A stretch of DNA of 64,000 nucleotides from Nitrospirota bacterium (lineage in GTDB: Bacteria > Nitrospirota > Nitrospiria > Nitrospirales > Nitrospiraceae). A program made the position numbers and the translations under genes. Below, piece after piece: positions 36,366 through 46,181 of the stretch. The notes under the pieces were generated by a model. It searched no databases. It was not told the DNA's origin and saw only the letters and a list, made by a program, of their open reading frames with translations. Each line of letters starts with the position of its first letter. Positions within the stretch are counted from its first letter, which is position 1. The stretch spans positions 1 through 64,000 of the forward strand of contig JAUSMA010000067.1 in the NCBI GenBank assembly GCA_030645475.1, read 5' to 3'.

Positions 36366-36779
36366 ATGTCGGATATCATGAAACCGAGCGTGCAAGCCTT
36401 CCTGGTCTGCGATCAGGTCATTGAGGACAGCGTCACCAGGAAAAAGAGCCTCATCGGCCTCTTCACCCACCTGCAGGCGGTGAGCTTTCCATTCCAACAT
36501 TCACAAATGGGGCTGTATTTCTGCCTCACCGACGCCGAAGGGACCTATCACTTCGACATCGATTTGATTTACCTCAACAACGAACAACTCGTCTGTCGGG
36601 CGGCCCTCCCGAACATTGCGATCGCTGACCGCCTTCAAATTTCAGACTTTGGAGTCAATATTCCATCCCTGGTCTTCCCTGCCCCTGGGCGTTATGAGTT
36701 TCGCCTACGCATGGAAGGGCATCTCATCGCGCAGAAAGACTTCAGTGTGATACAGATGCCCACTCACCAAACCGCATAG
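36366..36779 (+). CDS. Hypothetical protein resembling DUF6941
   Basis: 137 residues, soluble, opening MKPSVQAFLVCDQVI, with a beta-rich body (MGLYFCLTDAEGTYHFDIDLIY) and the segment FPAPGRYEFRLRMEGHLI near the end. It resembles the small DUF6941 group from memory; function unknown. Start could be ATG 36366 or 36378. It lies upstream of glnS in the same direction with a 120-base gap. Confidence 0.7.
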   Translation: MSDIMKPSVQAFLVCDQVIEDSVTRKKSLIGLFTHLQAVSFPFQHSQMGLYFCLTDAEGTYHFDIDLIYLNNEQLVCRAALPNIAIADRLQISDFGVNIPSLVFPAPGRYEFRLRMEGHLIAQKDFSVIQMPTHQTA

Positions 36780-36899
36780 GACACACCCACACCCCTCTCT
36801 TCCTGCCCAGGCGCGTGAGGCCTTCTCCCCTGTGCCGTTCTTATGGTAGAACAGCCGCGATGATTTATTCACGTATCTCCCAGGAGTCAATGACCTCGC

Positions 36900-38594
36900 A
36901 TGTCTGACCAGGCTGGTGCTTCGAACTTTATTCGCGAAATTGTGACCGCCGATCTCGCTGCCGGCAAACATGGCAACCGAGTGGTCACGCGCTTTCCACC
37001 TGAACCGAACGGTTATCTCCATATCGGCCATGCAAAATCTATTTGTCTGAACTTCGGTTTGGCACAGGATACCCCGAACGGCATTTGCCACCTGCGATTC
37101 GACGATACCAACCCGACCACCGAAGATCCTGAGTATGTCCAAGCCATTCAGGACGACGTCCGATGGCTGGGGTTCGACTGGCACGAGAAGATGTTTTTCG
37201 CCTCAGATTACTTCGAACGCCTCTACGAATTTGCCGTAAGACTGATCCAGAAAGACCTCGCCTACGTCGACACGTTGACGGCCGAAGACATGCGTGGTTA
37301 TCGAGGCACCCTCACAGAACCCGGCAAAAACAGCCCTTCTCGCACCCGCTCTGCCGAGGAAAACCTTGAGCTCTTTCGACGTATGCGAGCAGGAGAGTTC
37401 GCCGACGGAACCCATACCCTCCGAGCCAAAATCGACATGGCCTCGCCCAATATCAACCTGCGCGACCCAGTCCTCTACCGCATCAGACATGCGACGCATT
37501 ATCGAACCGGAAGCGCCTGGTGCCTGTACCCGGCCTACGACTATGCACATCCCCTCTCGGACGCACTTGAAGGGATCACGCACTCCATCTGCACCTTGGA
37601 GTTCGAAGATCACCGGCCGCTCTACAATTGGGTGGTCGAACAGGCTGATGCGCCGTGCCGACCACGGCAGATCGAATTTGCCCGTTTGAACCTGACCTAT
37701 ACCGTCATGAGTAAGCGGAAGCTGCTTGAGTTGGTCAGCAAAAAACTCGTGACCGGATGGGACGACCCACGATTGCCGACGATCAAAGGCCTCCGTCGCC
37801 GCGGCTATACGCCGGAAGCGATTCGGGCATTCTGTGACCATATCGGCGTCGCCAAGCGCGAGGCCACTGTCGAGATGCAGCTACTCGAGCACTTCGTTCG
37901 CGAAGACCTGAATACACGCTCGCCGAGAGTCATGGCGGTCTTGCGGCCGATCAAGATCATCCTCGACAACTACCCCGAGGACCAGTCCGAAGAGCTGGAG
38001 GCCATCAATAATCCGGAAGATTCTGCGGCAGGGACGAGGAAGGTTCCCTTTTCACGCGTCCTCTATATTGAGCAAGACGATTTCCGTGAAGATCCGCCCA
38101 AGCAATTTTTCCGGCTCGCGCCAGGACGCGAAGTACGGCTCCGGTACGCCTATATCATCAAATGCGTCGGGGTGACGAAAGATCCGCAGACCGGCGAGAT
38201 CACTGAACTCCATTGCACCTACGACCCTACCACCATGAGCGGTGCCTCCCAGGAACAGCGCAAAGTCAAAGCCACCATCCATTGGGTCTCCGCAGCCCAT
38301 GCCGTGAAGGCCGAAGTCCGTCTCTATAATTCTTTGTTGGTGACCGACCTGGCAAAAGTGCCGCCAGATCATGACTGGACGACCTATCTTAACCCCGCTT
38401 CATTGGAGCGAATCACAAACTGCCTCGTTGAGCCTAGTTTGCGACAGACAACGCCAGGCACTCGGTACCAATTCGAGCGTCTTGGATACTTCTGTACCGA
38501 CCTAGACTCAACTGCTGAGGCACCGATCTTTAATCGCACGGTGTCGCTAAAAGATGCCTGGGCCAAGATCGAAAAGGCGCAACCATCCCGGTAA
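36900..38594 (+). CDS. glnS: Glutaminyl-tRNA synthetase
   Basis: Class I synthetase charging tRNA-Gln with glutamine. HIGH motif at residues 41-44 ([15 protein letters not shown]), KMSKS-like [10 protein letters not shown], and the anticodon-binding beta-barrels in the C-terminal half. Length 564 is typical of bacterial GlnRS. Its presence implies direct charging of tRNA-Gln. Two tRNA-Gln genes and gltX lie within 6 kb downstream. Confidence 0.97.
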   Translation: MSDQAGASNFIREIVTADLAAGKHGNRVVTRFPPEPNGYLHIGHAKSICLNFGLAQDTPNGICHLRFDDTNPTTEDPEYVQAIQDDVRWLGFDWHEKMFFASDYFERLYEFAVRLIQKDLAYVDTLTAEDMRGYRGTLTEPGKNSPSRTRSAEENLELFRRMRAGEFADGTHTLRAKIDMASPNINLRDPVLYRIRHATHYRTGSAWCLYPAYDYAHPLSDALEGITHSICTLEFEDHRPLYNWVVEQADAPCRPRQIEFARLNLTYTVMSKRKLLELVSKKLVTGWDDPRLPTIKGLRRRGYTPEAIRAFCDHIGVAKREATVEMQLLEHFVREDLNTRSPRVMAVLRPIKIILDNYPEDQSEELEAINNPEDSAAGTRKVPFSRVLYIEQDDFREDPPKQFFRLAPGREVRLRYAYIIKCVGVTKDPQTGEITELHCTYDPTTMSGASQEQRKVKATIHWVSAAHAVKAEVRLYNSLLVTDLAKVPPDHDWTTYLNPASLERITNCLVEPSLRQTTPGTRYQFERLGYFCTDLDSTAEAPIFNRTVSLKDAWAKIEKAQPSR

Positions 38595-38749
38595 CAGGCA
38601 AGCAATTTCCCCCCTTCGTGAGAACCCTCCCTCGGACCTCTGCCATCACATTTCCATGATTTGCTTTACCACAGGTCGGGGCTTGCTACACTAGCCTGAG
38701 TACATCCTGGCAACCGTGATGAGGAACCACAGACCGGAAGGAGGCCCAC

Positions 38750-39085
38750 ATGATTGAGTGCCGCGAATATCCACGAGTCCCCGTTGACATGCAGGTCTTC
38801 TTCTCCAGCACCAACAAGACAGAAATCCGCGAAGGCACGATGTTTGACCTGTCTGCCAGAGGATGCGCCGTCACCAGCATGTCGTCGGTTCAGCGTGGAA
38901 TAGCCGTGCGAATCCTCATCAGAGCCACCGATCTAGGCTCACCGATCACGATCGAGTCCGCCGCAGTGCGTTGGAGTGAAGGCGGGGAGTTTGGCGTCGA
39001 ATTTCTCGGCCTCTCGGAAATCGATCAGCGCCGCTTGCACCGATTACTGCAAATCACCACCCCGCTCCAGATCCAACCGAGTTAA
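38750..39085 (+). CDS. PilZ-domain c-di-GMP-binding protein
   Basis: 111-residue single-domain protein. The c-di-GMP motifs are present: RxxxR (REYPR, residues 4-8) and DxSxxG (DLSARG), followed by the strands of the PilZ barrel (VRWSEGGEFGVEFLGL). A strong ribosome site (GGAAGGAGG) precedes ATG 38750. The effector partner is unknown. Confidence 0.9.
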   Translation: MIECREYPRVPVDMQVFFSSTNKTEIREGTMFDLSARGCAVTSMSSVQRGIAVRILIRATDLGSPITIESAAVRWSEGGEFGVEFLGLSEIDQRRLHRLLQITTPLQIQPS

Positions 39086-39127
39086 CCGCTGACCGATTCT
39101 CAGACTCGGCATGATATACTGCCGGAC

Positions 39128-39322
39128 ATGACCTGCCCCCTCTGTCACCAACCCACCATGTGGGAAGGCAATACCTGGCGCCCCTTCTGCTCTGAACGAT
39201 GCCAAATGACCGACCTCGGCGCCTGGGCAACCGACCGCTATCGCATACCAGGTCCCGACCTCACAATGGACGGCTCGCTTCCCGACTCGTTGGAGGAAGA
39301 GGACGACACCGACACACCGTAA
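39128..39322 (+). CDS. yacG: YacG-type zinc protein (DNA gyrase inhibitor family)
   Basis: 64 residues with the four-Cys zinc site CPLCHQP and FCSERCQMTDLGAWA, followed by RYRIPG and an acidic tail, as in YacG. The E. coli homologue binds GyrB and inhibits gyrase. It lies 42 bases downstream of the PilZ gene. Confidence 0.9.
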   Translation: MTCPLCHQPTMWEGNTWRPFCSERCQMTDLGAWATDRYRIPGPDLTMDGSLPDSLEEEDDTDTP

Positions 39323-39518
39323 AACCGTACAGGGACATAGTCCCGTGAGAAGTCACCCCTCTTCCCACAGCGCACATTCGGCAATCCCACCCCAATAGCT
39401 CCACTGACCGCGAGACACTGGTTGATGCCGCTCTCGTTCACTTATTTCATAGTTGGCAAGCCCACGGCATCTTGTTATGGTCACGGCCGGACTAGGCCTC
39501 TCACAAGGAGCACAAACC

Positions 39519-40562
39519 ATGTTGCCGACTAAAGGCTATGCCGCGTTGACCGCCAAGGCTGCCCTGCAACCCTTCTCTTTTACGCGACGAGATGTAGGCC
39601 CCCATGACGTACTCATCGCGATCACCCATTGCGGTATCTGCCATTCAGACATCCATCAAGCCCGCGACGAATGGGGCGGCTCGATGTTCCCCATGGTGCC
39701 GGGCCATGAAATTGTCGGCACGATCTCGCGGGTCGGGAGCATGGTCACGCGGTTCCATGTGGGTGAGACGGCTGGCGTCGGCTGTTTTGTGGATTCCTGC
39801 CGTACCTGTGGACCCTGTCGAGAAGGATCGGAGCAATACTGCGACGCCGGCATGCTCTTCACCTACAGCGGCCTGGATAAGAACGGCCAGGTCACTCAAG
39901 GCGGGTACTCCACACAGATCGTCGTGGATGAGCAATACGTGCTGCGGATTCCCTCAAACCTGTCGCCTGCCGGAGCGGCCCCGCTCTTGTGTGCTGGCAT
40001 TACGACGTACTCCCCGCTTCGCCACTGGGGCGTCGGTAAGTATCACAAGCTTGCTGTGGTGGGATTGGGTGGATTAGGTCATATGGCGGTGAAGATCGGC
40101 AAGGCGCTCGGAACCGACGTCACTGTGTTGAGCACTTCTGAACGGAAGCGAAACGATGCCGCACGGTTAGGCGCGACAGACTTTGCTCTTACATCAGATC
40201 CCAATACCTTCACACGACTACAACGGCGCTTTGATTTCATCCTCGATACCGTCTCAGCCCCGCACAACTACAACGACTATGTGAACTTGCTCAAAACCGA
40301 CGGAACCATGATTCTCGTGGGAGCGCCGGATAAACCGGCGCCGCTAGAGCCCTTTCCCCTGATTCTGCATCGCCGCCGGATCGCCGGATCGGTGATCGGA
40401 GGCATCCGAGAAACCCAGGAGATGCTCGAGTTCTGCGCCACGCACGGCATCGAATCTGATATTGAATTGATTCCGATCCAACAAGTGAATGAAGCCTATG
40501 AGAGAGTGCTTAAGGGGGATGTTAGATACAGATTCGTGATCGATCTGGCATCGCTGAAGTAG
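39519..40562 (+). CDS. Zinc-dependent NAD(P) alcohol dehydrogenase
   Basis: 347-residue medium-chain dehydrogenase of the YahK/cinnamyl alcohol type. Catalytic zinc ligands: HCGICHSDIH and PGHEIVG. Structural zinc: DSCRTCGPCREGSEQYC. Nucleotide fold: VVGLGGLGHMAVKIGKALG. ATG 39519 is chosen because AAGGAG lies 9 bases before it; an upstream in-frame TTG is rejected. Probably reduces a broad range of aldehydes with NADPH. Single-gene unit, followed by tRNA genes on the other strand. Confidence 0.93.
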   Translation: MLPTKGYAALTAKAALQPFSFTRRDVGPHDVLIAITHCGICHSDIHQARDEWGGSMFPMVPGHEIVGTISRVGSMVTRFHVGETAGVGCFVDSCRTCGPCREGSEQYCDAGMLFTYSGLDKNGQVTQGGYSTQIVVDEQYVLRIPSNLSPAGAAPLLCAGITTYSPLRHWGVGKYHKLAVVGLGGLGHMAVKIGKALGTDVTVLSTSERKRNDAARLGATDFALTSDPNTFTRLQRRFDFILDTVSAPHNYNDYVNLLKTDGTMILVGAPDKPAPLEPFPLILHRRRIAGSVIGGIRETQEMLEFCATHGIESDIELIPIQQVNEAYERVLKGDVRYRFVIDLASLK

Positions 40563-40584
40563 ATATCGAGGTGATCAAAGAAAA

Positions 40585-40658
40585 TGGCTGGGGGACTAGG
40601 AATCGAACCTAGGTAGCCGGCTCCAAAGGCCGGCGTCCTACCGCTAGACGATCCCCCA
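40585..40658 (-). tRNA. tRNA-Gln (TTG)
   Basis: Acceptor TGGGGGA with TCCCCCA, anticodon stem CCGGC/GCCGG, loop CTTTGGA with anticodon TTG, T arm CTAGG-TTCGATT-CCTAG, discriminator G, encoded CCA (40587-40585). One of a tandem pair. Confidence 0.96.
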
Positions 40659-40712
40659 GCGCGGTACGGAACCGAGTCATGGATCTGAAAGTTCAGGGCG
40701 GGAAAGAATTAT

Positions 40713-40786
40713 TGGCTGGGGGACTAGGAATCGAACCTAGGTAGTCAGATCCAGAAACTGACGTCCTACCGCTAGACGATCCCCCA
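40713..40786 (-). tRNA. tRNA-Gln (CTG)
   Basis: Nearly identical body to the neighbouring tRNA-Gln (TTG) 54 bases away. Anticodon loop TTCTGGA gives anticodon CTG. The anticodon stem TCAGT/TCTGA has a T-T opposition at its last pair (31-39). CCA encoded. Probably arose by local duplication. Confidence 0.95.
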
Positions 40787-40857
40787 ACCTTCGCTCACAA
40801 TAATATAAGGCTCTTGGCTTCGTCAAGATCGAGGCTGATTTAGTGACAAACGCAACC

Positions 40858-42273
40858 TCAGGCGCGGGATGCCCGGTCGATCCCCAGGCGGAGTCGAAAC
40901 AACGTCCGGTCTCGCCCCAACACTTCCATCACCTCGAAGAGACCAGGACTGGCCGTACGACCGGTCAGGGCCACACGAACTGGCTGAGCCAGCTGCCCCA
41001 TCTTCATCCCCTCCGCTTCGACCAGCTGCTTGAATGCCTCTTCCCATTGCTGCTTCGAAAAGGCAGGAAAGGCCTCGAAACAAGCTAGCAATTTACCGAG
41101 GACTGGCGCGATGGCAGGGGTTAAAAATTTCTTCGCGGCCTCTTCATCAAACGCCACAGCCTGCCCGAAATAGGGCCTCACCCACTCGACCATCTCTACC
41201 AGCGTTTTCGCCCGTTCCTTTACGAGAATGACGAGTTGCGCGAGCCAACCGGCCTGGACAGCCTTGACTTCGGCTGCAAGTCCCGCTGACTCCAAGAGGG
41301 GCACCAACGCCTGAGCGACCTGATCCGGCGGGCTGATCTTGATATATTCTGCGTTGACCCAGATGAGTTTCTCGGGATTAAACACGGCGGGGGACGTTTG
41401 CACGTTTCTCCAAGCGAACTTCTCGATCAGCTCCTGGCGGGTGAACAGTTCCTGGTCTCCGTGCGACCAGCCCAAGCGAACGAGATAGTTCACCATGGCA
41501 TCCGGCAGATAACCCATATCTCTATAAGCCATAATCGAGGTGGCCCCATGCCGCTTCGACAGACGAGCTTTGTCCGAACCCAGGATCATCGGCAGATGCC
41601 CAAATTGGGGGACGGGAAACCCGAGGGCTTGAAAGATCGGAACCTGCCGAGGCGTGTTGGTCAAATGATCGTCGCCACGCACTACGTGGGTAATTTTCAT
41701 GAGCGCATCATCGACCACGACTGAAAAATTGTACGTCGGGTAGCCATTCGACCGGAGGATGATCAGATCGTCCTGCACATTGTTGTCGAAGACAATCTTG
41801 CCCTTGATGAGGTCGTCGACCACCGTCTCCCCCTCTAGCGGGGCCTTAAAGCGCAATGCCGCATCGCCGGTCAAATTGGCCAGGCCACGGTCTCGGCACC
41901 GGCTGTCATATTTCGGCGATAATCCCTTGGCCTCTGCTTCCTTCCGCCTGGCTTCGAGTTCTTCCGCTTTGCAGGCGCACCAGTAGGCCTGCCCTTTCTC
42001 AAGCAGTTGCATCGCATAACTGCGATAGATGTCGATGCGCTCGGTCTGGCGGAACGGGCCTTCGTCCCAATCGAGCCCCACCCACTTCAACCCCTCAAGA
42101 ATGGCCTGAATCGACTCATCGGTCGAGCGGTCCTGATCCGTGTCTTCGATGCGAAGGACGAACACACCCTTCTGCTGGCGGGCAAACAACCAATTGAACA
42201 AAGCCGTACGAACACCACCGATGTGGAGAAAGCCCGTTGGGCTGGGCGCAAACCTAACTCTGACCTGACTCAT
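40858..42273 (-). CDS. gltX: Glutamyl-tRNA synthetase
   Basis: Class I synthetase of 471 residues. HIGH-type motif in APSPTGFLHIGGVRTAL (near residue 17), KMSKS-type KARLSKRHG (near residue 240) and an alpha-helical anticodon domain. A CxC pair (AYWCACKAEELEARR) marks a possible zinc site. Since glnS is present, a discriminating GluRS is expected, though this cannot be proved by eye. It lies downstream of the tRNA-Gln pair on the same strand. Confidence 0.97.
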   Translation of the reverse strand: MSQVRVRFAPSPTGFLHIGGVRTALFNWLFARQQKGVFVLRIEDTDQDRSTDESIQAILEGLKWVGLDWDEGPFRQTERIDIYRSYAMQLLEKGQAYWCACKAEELEARRKEAEAKGLSPKYDSRCRDRGLANLTGDAALRFKAPLEGETVVDDLIKGKIVFDNNVQDDLIILRSNGYPTYNFSVVVDDALMKITHVVRGDDHLTNTPRQVPIFQALGFPVPQFGHLPMILGSDKARLSKRHGATSIMAYRDMGYLPDAMVNYLVRLGWSHGDQELFTRQELIEKFAWRNVQTSPAVFNPEKLIWVNAEYIKISPPDQVAQALVPLLESAGLAAEVKAVQAGWLAQLVILVKERAKTLVEMVEWVRPYFGQAVAFDEEAAKKFLTPAIAPVLGKLLACFEAFPAFSKQQWEEAFKQLVEAEGMKMGQLAQPVRVALTGRTASPGLFEVMEVLGRDRTLFRLRLGIDRASRA

Positions 42274-42405
42274 GGGGATGAACCTCTGTCGCAGGATTAA
42301 CGGCCGGTATCTATAACACGTGAGGAAAAGTGTTGTACAGAATTGTGGGCTCTATCCCTTTCATCCGGGCTGGCCTTCTGATATGAGAGGGATACGGAGA
42401 TCGTG

Positions 42406-43110
42406 ATGGCGGAACGCACACAACCGGCGACGGTCCTCTCGATCACGGATCTTACGCCCCACGTTCGTCAGCTCGTACTCCTCCCTACTGTTCAGCACAT
42501 CGCTTTTCAGCCCGGTCAATGGGTCTCACTTAAATTGCCAGTCGGTGCCAAACCACCGCTGAATCGAGCCTACTCGATGGCGGCGCCTGGCACTCCATCT
42601 GGCGAGCTGACACTCATCTTCGACCGCATACCGGGCGGCATAGGATCCAACTACCTCTACCACCTCAAACCTGGCGATCGCACGGAACTCTCGGGCCCCT
42701 ATGGAAACTTCACCCTTCCGGTCTCACTCGATCGGGAATTGATCCTGATCGCCCGTTATACTGGCCTCGTCCCGATCCGCTGCATGTTGAAACATCTCTA
42801 TGCACAACGACAGACGGCAGCGATCCTCCTAATTGCCGTCGCTCCGGCGGAGGAAGAATTACTCTTTCACCAGGCGTTGCTCACGTTGGCCGTCACCCAT
42901 CCTCAGTTTCGCTACCTGCCCCTGGTGGCTGCCGGAGGGGAGCAGCAAGGCGTCGACCTCACGCTCTCTATGCTGAGGCCCTTGATTGAAGGGACTGCGA
43001 AAGTGACACCCCTACTGTGCGGCACGAAAGGATTTGTGCGGCCCCTGCGAGCCTATTTTGTCGAGGCGGGTTATGACCGGAAGGATGTTAAGACAGAAAC
43101 CTACGATTAG
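42406..43110 (+). CDS. Ferredoxin reductase-type FAD/NAD(P) oxidoreductase
   Basis: 234 residues. The FAD domain holds GQWVSLKLPVGAKPPLNRAYSMA (RxYS flavin motif) and the nucleotide domain begins ARYTGLVPIR. The usual Gly of the GTG-x-AP motif is Tyr, a departure from the family. GGAGA precedes ATG 42406. It converges with fdx, overlapping by 4 bases at the stops, so it is a plausible electron donor to the ISC ferredoxin, by inference. Confidence 0.82.
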   Translation: MAERTQPATVLSITDLTPHVRQLVLLPTVQHIAFQPGQWVSLKLPVGAKPPLNRAYSMAAPGTPSGELTLIFDRIPGGIGSNYLYHLKPGDRTELSGPYGNFTLPVSLDRELILIARYTGLVPIRCMLKHLYAQRQTAAILLIAVAPAEEELLFHQALLTLAVTHPQFRYLPLVAAGGEQQGVDLTLSMLRPLIEGTAKVTPLLCGTKGFVRPLRAYFVEAGYDRKDVKTETYD

Positions 43111-43523
43111 TGCCCTTCCCGCACGAGGTTCTTGTTCACGGACGGTATTTCGACCACAATGTCCTTCGTCCCATTCGGCACACATTGGCAGCCGAGTCGG
43201 GACTGCAACGTCGTAACCGGCGCTTGCTCCAACTCATCGAACTCGTCGTCCGTTCCTTCACTGCAGCTCTCCAGCCCCTGCTTCACAATGACGTGACAAG
43301 TCGAGCAGGCACAGACCCCCCCGCAGACATGTTCCAACGCAACCCCACTGCCCATCGCCACGTCCAAGAGACTCCCTGGAAGCCCGGTCGGACCATAGGG
43401 AATCTTGGCAGGATCGACCTCAACCTTCGTCACCACGCCATCAGGGGCGATAAATGTGACGGTGTAGGCTCGCTGAGGTAGCTCATACTCAGCTTTTTCA
43501 ATATAGGGATTGGTCCCGCCCAT
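43107..43523 (-). CDS. fdx: [2Fe-2S] ferredoxin of the ISC type
   Basis: 138-residue adrenodoxin-like ferredoxin. Cluster ligands: C-x5-C-x2-C in HVCGGVCACSTC plus the distal Cys in RLGCQC. It supplies electrons for cluster assembly on IscU in known systems. AAAGGA ribosome site before ATG 43523. Here it is divergent from the isc operon rather than between hscA and iscX, so it can share control through the region at 43524-43658. The extra N-terminal 20 residues are mostly polar. Confidence 0.93.
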   Translation of the reverse strand: MGGTNPYIEKAEYELPQRAYTVTFIAPDGVVTKVEVDPAKIPYGPTGLPGSLLDVAMGSGVALEHVCGGVCACSTCHVIVKQGLESCSEGTDDEFDELEQAPVTTLQSRLGCQCVPNGTKDIVVEIPSVNKNLVREGH

Positions 43524-43567
43524 ATGCTCGTTCCTTTCTCAGCCCAATTCAGCCTGATGTCTCGCTG

Positions 43568-43597
43568 TTGACAGCCCTGAAACCTGCATGCTATTGT
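43568..43597 (+). promoter_or_regulatory. Sigma-70 promoter of the isc operon
   Basis: TTGACA (43568-43573, perfect -35) and TATTGT (43592-43597, 4 of 6) with an 18-base spacer. The predicted start near 43604 falls inside the first of two operator-like repeats, consistent with repression by IscR. Confidence 0.65.
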
Positions 43598-43600
43598 TAG

Positions 43601-43650
43601 TCCGACCTTATTGATCGGAGATCATTATAGTCTCCGACCTAGAAGATCGG
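43601..43650. promoter_or_regulatory. Twin operator sites for the Rrf2/IscR regulator
   Basis: Two copies of TCCGACCT-N4-GATCGG at 43601-43618 and 43633-43650, offset 32 bp (about three helical turns). Each is a partial inverted repeat with CCGA and CGG ends. They overlap the predicted transcription start and leader of iscR, so autoregulation is likely. Confidence 0.65.
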
Positions 43651-43658
43651 CAATAGCA

Positions 43659-44132
43659 ATGTTGAAGATTTCAAAAAAAGCAGATTATGCCCTTATGGCG
43701 CTTCAGCATATCGCTGCGGCCCAGTTCGGTGACGTCACACCTGGGCGCGTGGTAAATACGAAGGAGATTGCGGAGGAATATAACATCCCCCTCGAACTCC
43801 TGGCCAAAGTGCTCCAGACTCTTTCCAAGAACGCATTGATCGAGAGTCACAATGGTCCCAAGGGTGGGTACGTCCTAGCCCGTCGCGCGCACCAGATTAC
43901 GATCGCGCAAATTCTCGAAAGTATCGAAGGCCCATTGGGTATCACCGATTGTTCGCACGAGAAAGACGGCGAGTTCTGCATGCAGCGGGGAAATTGCAAT
44001 ATCCGCACTCCGCTCTTGAAAGTCCAGGACAGCATCGCCCAATTGCTCAATAACATGACCCTGCAAGACATGATGGGTGGCACACCCCTCATTACGATTC
44101 AGTCTCCCACGGCACAAGGAGTCGAACGATGA
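43659..44132 (+). CDS. iscR: Rrf2-family regulator IscR
   Basis: 157 residues from ATG 43659. N-terminal winged HTH ([19 protein letters not shown]) and the three Cys expected for a [2Fe-2S] cluster ([10 protein letters not shown] and GNC; spacing C-x7-C-x5-C). ATG 43659 is chosen because Rrf2 proteins begin near MLKIS; an upstream ATG would lie within the operator. First gene of isc, overlapping iscS by 4 bases. It represses isc when cluster-loaded in known systems. Confidence 0.94.
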   Translation: MLKISKKADYALMALQHIAAAQFGDVTPGRVVNTKEIAEEYNIPLELLAKVLQTLSKNALIESHNGPKGGYVLARRAHQITIAQILESIEGPLGITDCSHEKDGEFCMQRGNCNIRTPLLKVQDSIAQLLNNMTLQDMMGGTPLITIQSPTAQGVER

Positions 44133-45346
44133 AACTGCCCATATTCTTAGACAACCATTCCACCACACCGATGGATCCACGCGTCTTGGAGACCATGCTC
44201 CCGTATTTCGTCGAAAAATTCGGGAACGCCGCCAGCCGCAACCATGCCTTCGGGTGGGCCGCGGAAGAAGCCGTCGAGAACGCCCGAAAGCAGATCGCGA
44301 AGCTGATCAAGGCTGATCCGAAAGAAATCGTCTTCACGAGCGGCGCCACTGAATCGGATAACCTCGCGATCAAGGGCGTGCTGGAGATGTATGGGGAAAA
44401 GGGCAACCATATCATTACGTCCGCCACCGAGCACCGCGCCGTGCTCGACACCGTCAAGGTATTAGAAGGCAAGGGCAAAGCGACCGCTACCTATCTCCCC
44501 GTCGATAAATGCGGAATGGTCAGCCCCGAGGATGTGCGGAATGCGATCACGGAGAAGACGATCCTCATCTCCGTCATGATGGCGAACAACGAAATCGGCA
44601 CGATCAACCCCATCAAAGAGATCGGCAAAATCGCCAAGGAAAAGGGCATCCTCTTCCACTGCGATGCGACACAGGGTGTCGGCAAGATCCCGGTCGACGT
44701 GCAGGACATGGGCATCGATCTGATGTCCTTCACCAGCCACAAGATGTACGGACCCAAGGGGGTTGGAGCGCTCTATGTGAGAAAGAAGAATCCTCGCGTT
44801 CGCATCGTCGCCCAGATTGACGGCGGCGGACACGAGCGCGGCATGCGCTCCGGGACACTTCCGGTGCCCCTCATCGTGGGATTCGGCAAGGCCTGCGAAC
44901 TCTGCGAGCAAGAGATGACCAAGGAGACGGCACGGTTGCTTGCGATGCGCGACCGGCTGGAGGTCAGTATCATGAAGGCCCTCGAAGAAAGTTATCTGAA
45001 CGGTCACCCGACCAACCGGCTCCCCGGCAACCTCAATATCTCCTTTGCCTATGTGGAGGGCGAGTCCTTGCTGATGGGCATGAAAGACATTGCCCTTTCA
45101 TCCGGCTCGGCCTGTACGTCGGCTACATTGGAGCCCTCCTACGTGCTCCGCGCATTGGGAGTTGGAACAGAGCTGGCACATTCCTCGATCCGTTTCGGCC
45201 TGGGTCGCTTCAACACGGATGACGAAATCGATTATACGATCAAAAAAGTGGTCGAAATCGTCACGAAGTTGCGCGAAATGTCCCCGCTCTATGAGATGGC
45301 AAAAGAAGGCGTCGATTTGAAATCAGTTCAATGGGCTGCCCACTGA
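44129..45346 (+). CDS. iscS: Cysteine desulfurase IscS
   Basis: PLP-dependent enzyme releasing sulfur from cysteine for cluster building. Motifs: [47 protein letters not shown] (PLP Lys) and [17 protein letters not shown] with the catalytic Cys of the IscS type. 405 residues, full length. Second gene of the operon. Confidence 0.97.
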   Translation: MKLPIFLDNHSTTPMDPRVLETMLPYFVEKFGNAASRNHAFGWAAEEAVENARKQIAKLIKADPKEIVFTSGATESDNLAIKGVLEMYGEKGNHIITSATEHRAVLDTVKVLEGKGKATATYLPVDKCGMVSPEDVRNAITEKTILISVMMANNEIGTINPIKEIGKIAKEKGILFHCDATQGVGKIPVDVQDMGIDLMSFTSHKMYGPKGVGALYVRKKNPRVRIVAQIDGGGHERGMRSGTLPVPLIVGFGKACELCEQEMTKETARLLAMRDRLEVSIMKALEESYLNGHPTNRLPGNLNISFAYVEGESLLMGMKDIALSSGSACTSATLEPSYVLRALGVGTELAHSSIRFGLGRFNTDDEIDYTIKKVVEIVTKLREMSPLYEMAKEGVDLKSVQWAAH

Positions 45347-45373
45347 CCAGGATAGTTAAGAGGAGGATGAACC

Positions 45374-45772
45374 ATGGCCTACAGTGACAAAGTCGTCGAT
45401 CATTTCAACAACCCCCGCAACATGGGATCTTTCAAGAAAGACGAAGAAGGGGTCGGCACCGGTATGGTCGGAGCCCCGGAGTGCGGTGACGTAATGAAGC
45501 TCCAGATCAAGGTGCAGAACGACATGATCGTGGACGCAAAGTTCAAGACCTTCGGCTGCGGATCCGCGATCGCCAGTTCAAGCCTCGCCACCGAGTGGCT
45601 CAAGGGCAAGACGATCGAGGAAGCGCAGAAAATCAAGAACACTGACATCGTGCAGGAGCTGAACTTGCCGCCCGTGAAGATCCATTGTTCCGTACTGGCT
45701 GAGGACGCCATCAAGGCCGCCCTCGCGGACTACCAAAAGAAAGCCGACGGCACCACGACTGCCGCGAAGTAA
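45374..45772 (+). CDS. iscU: Fe-S scaffold protein IscU
   Basis: 132 residues. Scaffold Cys in GAPECGDVMKLQ and FGCGSAIASSS, and in KIHCSVLAEDAI, with Asp in the first motif. The LPPVKIHCS segment matches the HscA-binding LPPVK motif. AGGAGG precedes the ATG. The C-terminus is slightly longer than E. coli IscU. Confidence 0.97.
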   Translation: MAYSDKVVDHFNNPRNMGSFKKDEEGVGTGMVGAPECGDVMKLQIKVQNDMIVDAKFKTFGCGSAIASSSLATEWLKGKTIEEAQKIKNTDIVQELNLPPVKIHCSVLAEDAIKAALADYQKKADGTTTAAK

Positions 45773-45793
45773 CGTCACTAAAGGGAGCACGCC

Positions 45794-46150
45794 ATGGATA
45801 CCACGAATGCAGAGACCCAGGCTCCGGTGATTACGCTCAGCGAGGCGGCCATGAAGGAAGTCAAACGCCTCATCAACGTGCAAGGCCTCACGGAAGGCGG
45901 GCTCCGCCTCGGTGTAAAGGGCGGCGGCTGCTCAGGCCTGAGCTACACGATCAACTTCGACGAAAAAATCGGTCCGCATGACCAAGTCCATGACATTGAT
46001 GGCGTAAAAGTGATTGTTGACGCCAAGAGCGCCATTTATCTTCAAGGCACGCAGCTGGACTTCCAGAAAGACTTGCTGGGCGGAAACTTCAAGTTCGTCA
46101 ATCCGAATGCCGACAAAACTTGCGGCTGTGGAGAGTCCTTCTCCGCGTAA
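45794..46150 (+). CDS. iscA: A-type Fe-S carrier IscA
   Basis: 118 residues with the three conserved Cys of A-type carriers: GGGCSGLSY and the C-terminal CGCGESF. The carrier role is known for the family. It follows iscU after 21 bases; a strong hairpin lies between it and hscB. Confidence 0.95.
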   Translation: MDTTNAETQAPVITLSEAAMKEVKRLINVQGLTEGGLRLGVKGGGCSGLSYTINFDEKIGPHDQVHDIDGVKVIVDAKSAIYLQGTQLDFQKDLLGGNFKFVNPNADKTCGCGESFSA

Positions 46151-46181
46151 CGTCTGCGATAGCCGGCGGGAAGCATCTTAC

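Noticed and set aside
40585-40786. The two tRNA-Gln copies as a generic direct repeat
   Set aside because: Each folds as a full cloverleaf with a different anticodon (TTG and CTG), so the repeat is explained by gene duplication.
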